NCBI GenBank assembly: GCA_902797895.1
Contig: CADBUS010000136.1
Location: forward strand, 1-14,759
Source: an uncultured Bacteroidia bacterium
GTDB lineage: Bacteria > Bacteroidota > Bacteroidia > Bacteroidales > UBA932
Direction of reading: 5' to 3'
DNA length: 14,759 bases
In this document: positions 14,737 to 14,759 of the stretch, in pieces
How positions within the stretch are numbered: the stretch's first letter is position 1
Layout of the letters: each line of letters starts with the position of its first letter
Notes under the pieces: generated by a model
Told to the model about the DNA's origin: nothing
The model's database searches: none
What the model saw: only the letters and a program-made list of their open reading frames with translations
Program-made: the position numbers and the translations under genes

Positions 14737-14756
14737 AATCTCTTCAGTTTTTTTTT
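14721..14756 (+). terminator. tnaA terminator overlapping the coding end
   Basis: A perfect 12-bp stem (14721-14732 with 14737-14748) with loop GTAA, followed by an unbroken T-run to 14756. The left arm encodes the last residues of TnaA and the TAA stop codon (14734-14736) lies in the loop. Confidence 0.93.
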
Positions 14757-14759
14757 CTA

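Overview
The window reads as chromosomal DNA of a Bacteroidales bacterium (phylum Bacteroidota). Four things point there: two large fimbrillin-type lipoproteins; promoter elements of the Bacteroidota kind (TAnnTTTG, in one case with TTTG 19 bases upstream) in front of several genes; no clear Shine-Dalgarno sequences; and the sequence style of TopA, Ddl and the topA-linked arginase-like protein. I cannot name the genus. No rRNA, tRNA, CRISPR array, insertion sequence or phage gene was found. The longest gene-free stretch is about 200 bases.

Layout. (1) Positions 1-4429, plus strand: a surface-fimbria region with a Mfa-like/fimbrillin lipoprotein (428 aa) and, 37 bases later, a 957-aa fimbrillin-like lipoprotein, closed by two hairpin terminators in tandem. 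The cluster probably continues left of the window. (2) Positions 4428-9061, minus strand: read in transcription order, topA, an arginase-family-like protein whose ATG directly follows the topA stop codon, then an AAA ATPase with a DUF4143/PD-(D/E)XK-like C-terminus that has its own well-formed promoter. (3) Positions 9062-9162: a 101-base divergent promoter region between topA and the wall genes. (4) Positions 9163-12536, plus strand: a bifunctional class A penicillin-binding protein and D-alanine--D-alanine ligase, 20 bases apart. Together they make the D-Ala-D-Ala end of the peptidoglycan precursor and then polymerise and cross-link it. (5) Positions 12537-14759, plus strand: a cysteine-dioxygenase-family cupin and tryptophanase (tnaA). 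Each has its own promoter-like element; a long hairpin terminator/repeat separates them and a second terminator closes tnaA.

Most of the window is ordinary housekeeping and surface-structure content, and I do not see a new defence or mobile system. The points most worth a second look are: the arginase-like partner of topA, which has lost a metal-ligand residue and carries two in-frame tandem repeats; a terminator sequence present twice (short form at 4341-4382, long form at 13206-13307), the long form carrying an extra inverted repeat; an oxygen-dependent thiol dioxygenase in a lineage dominated by anaerobes; and a 20-bp direct repeat over the AAA ATPase promoter. Coding starts at 5582, 9061 and 12603 are chosen downstream of the first in-frame ATG because promoter-like elements lie across or after the upstream ATGs.
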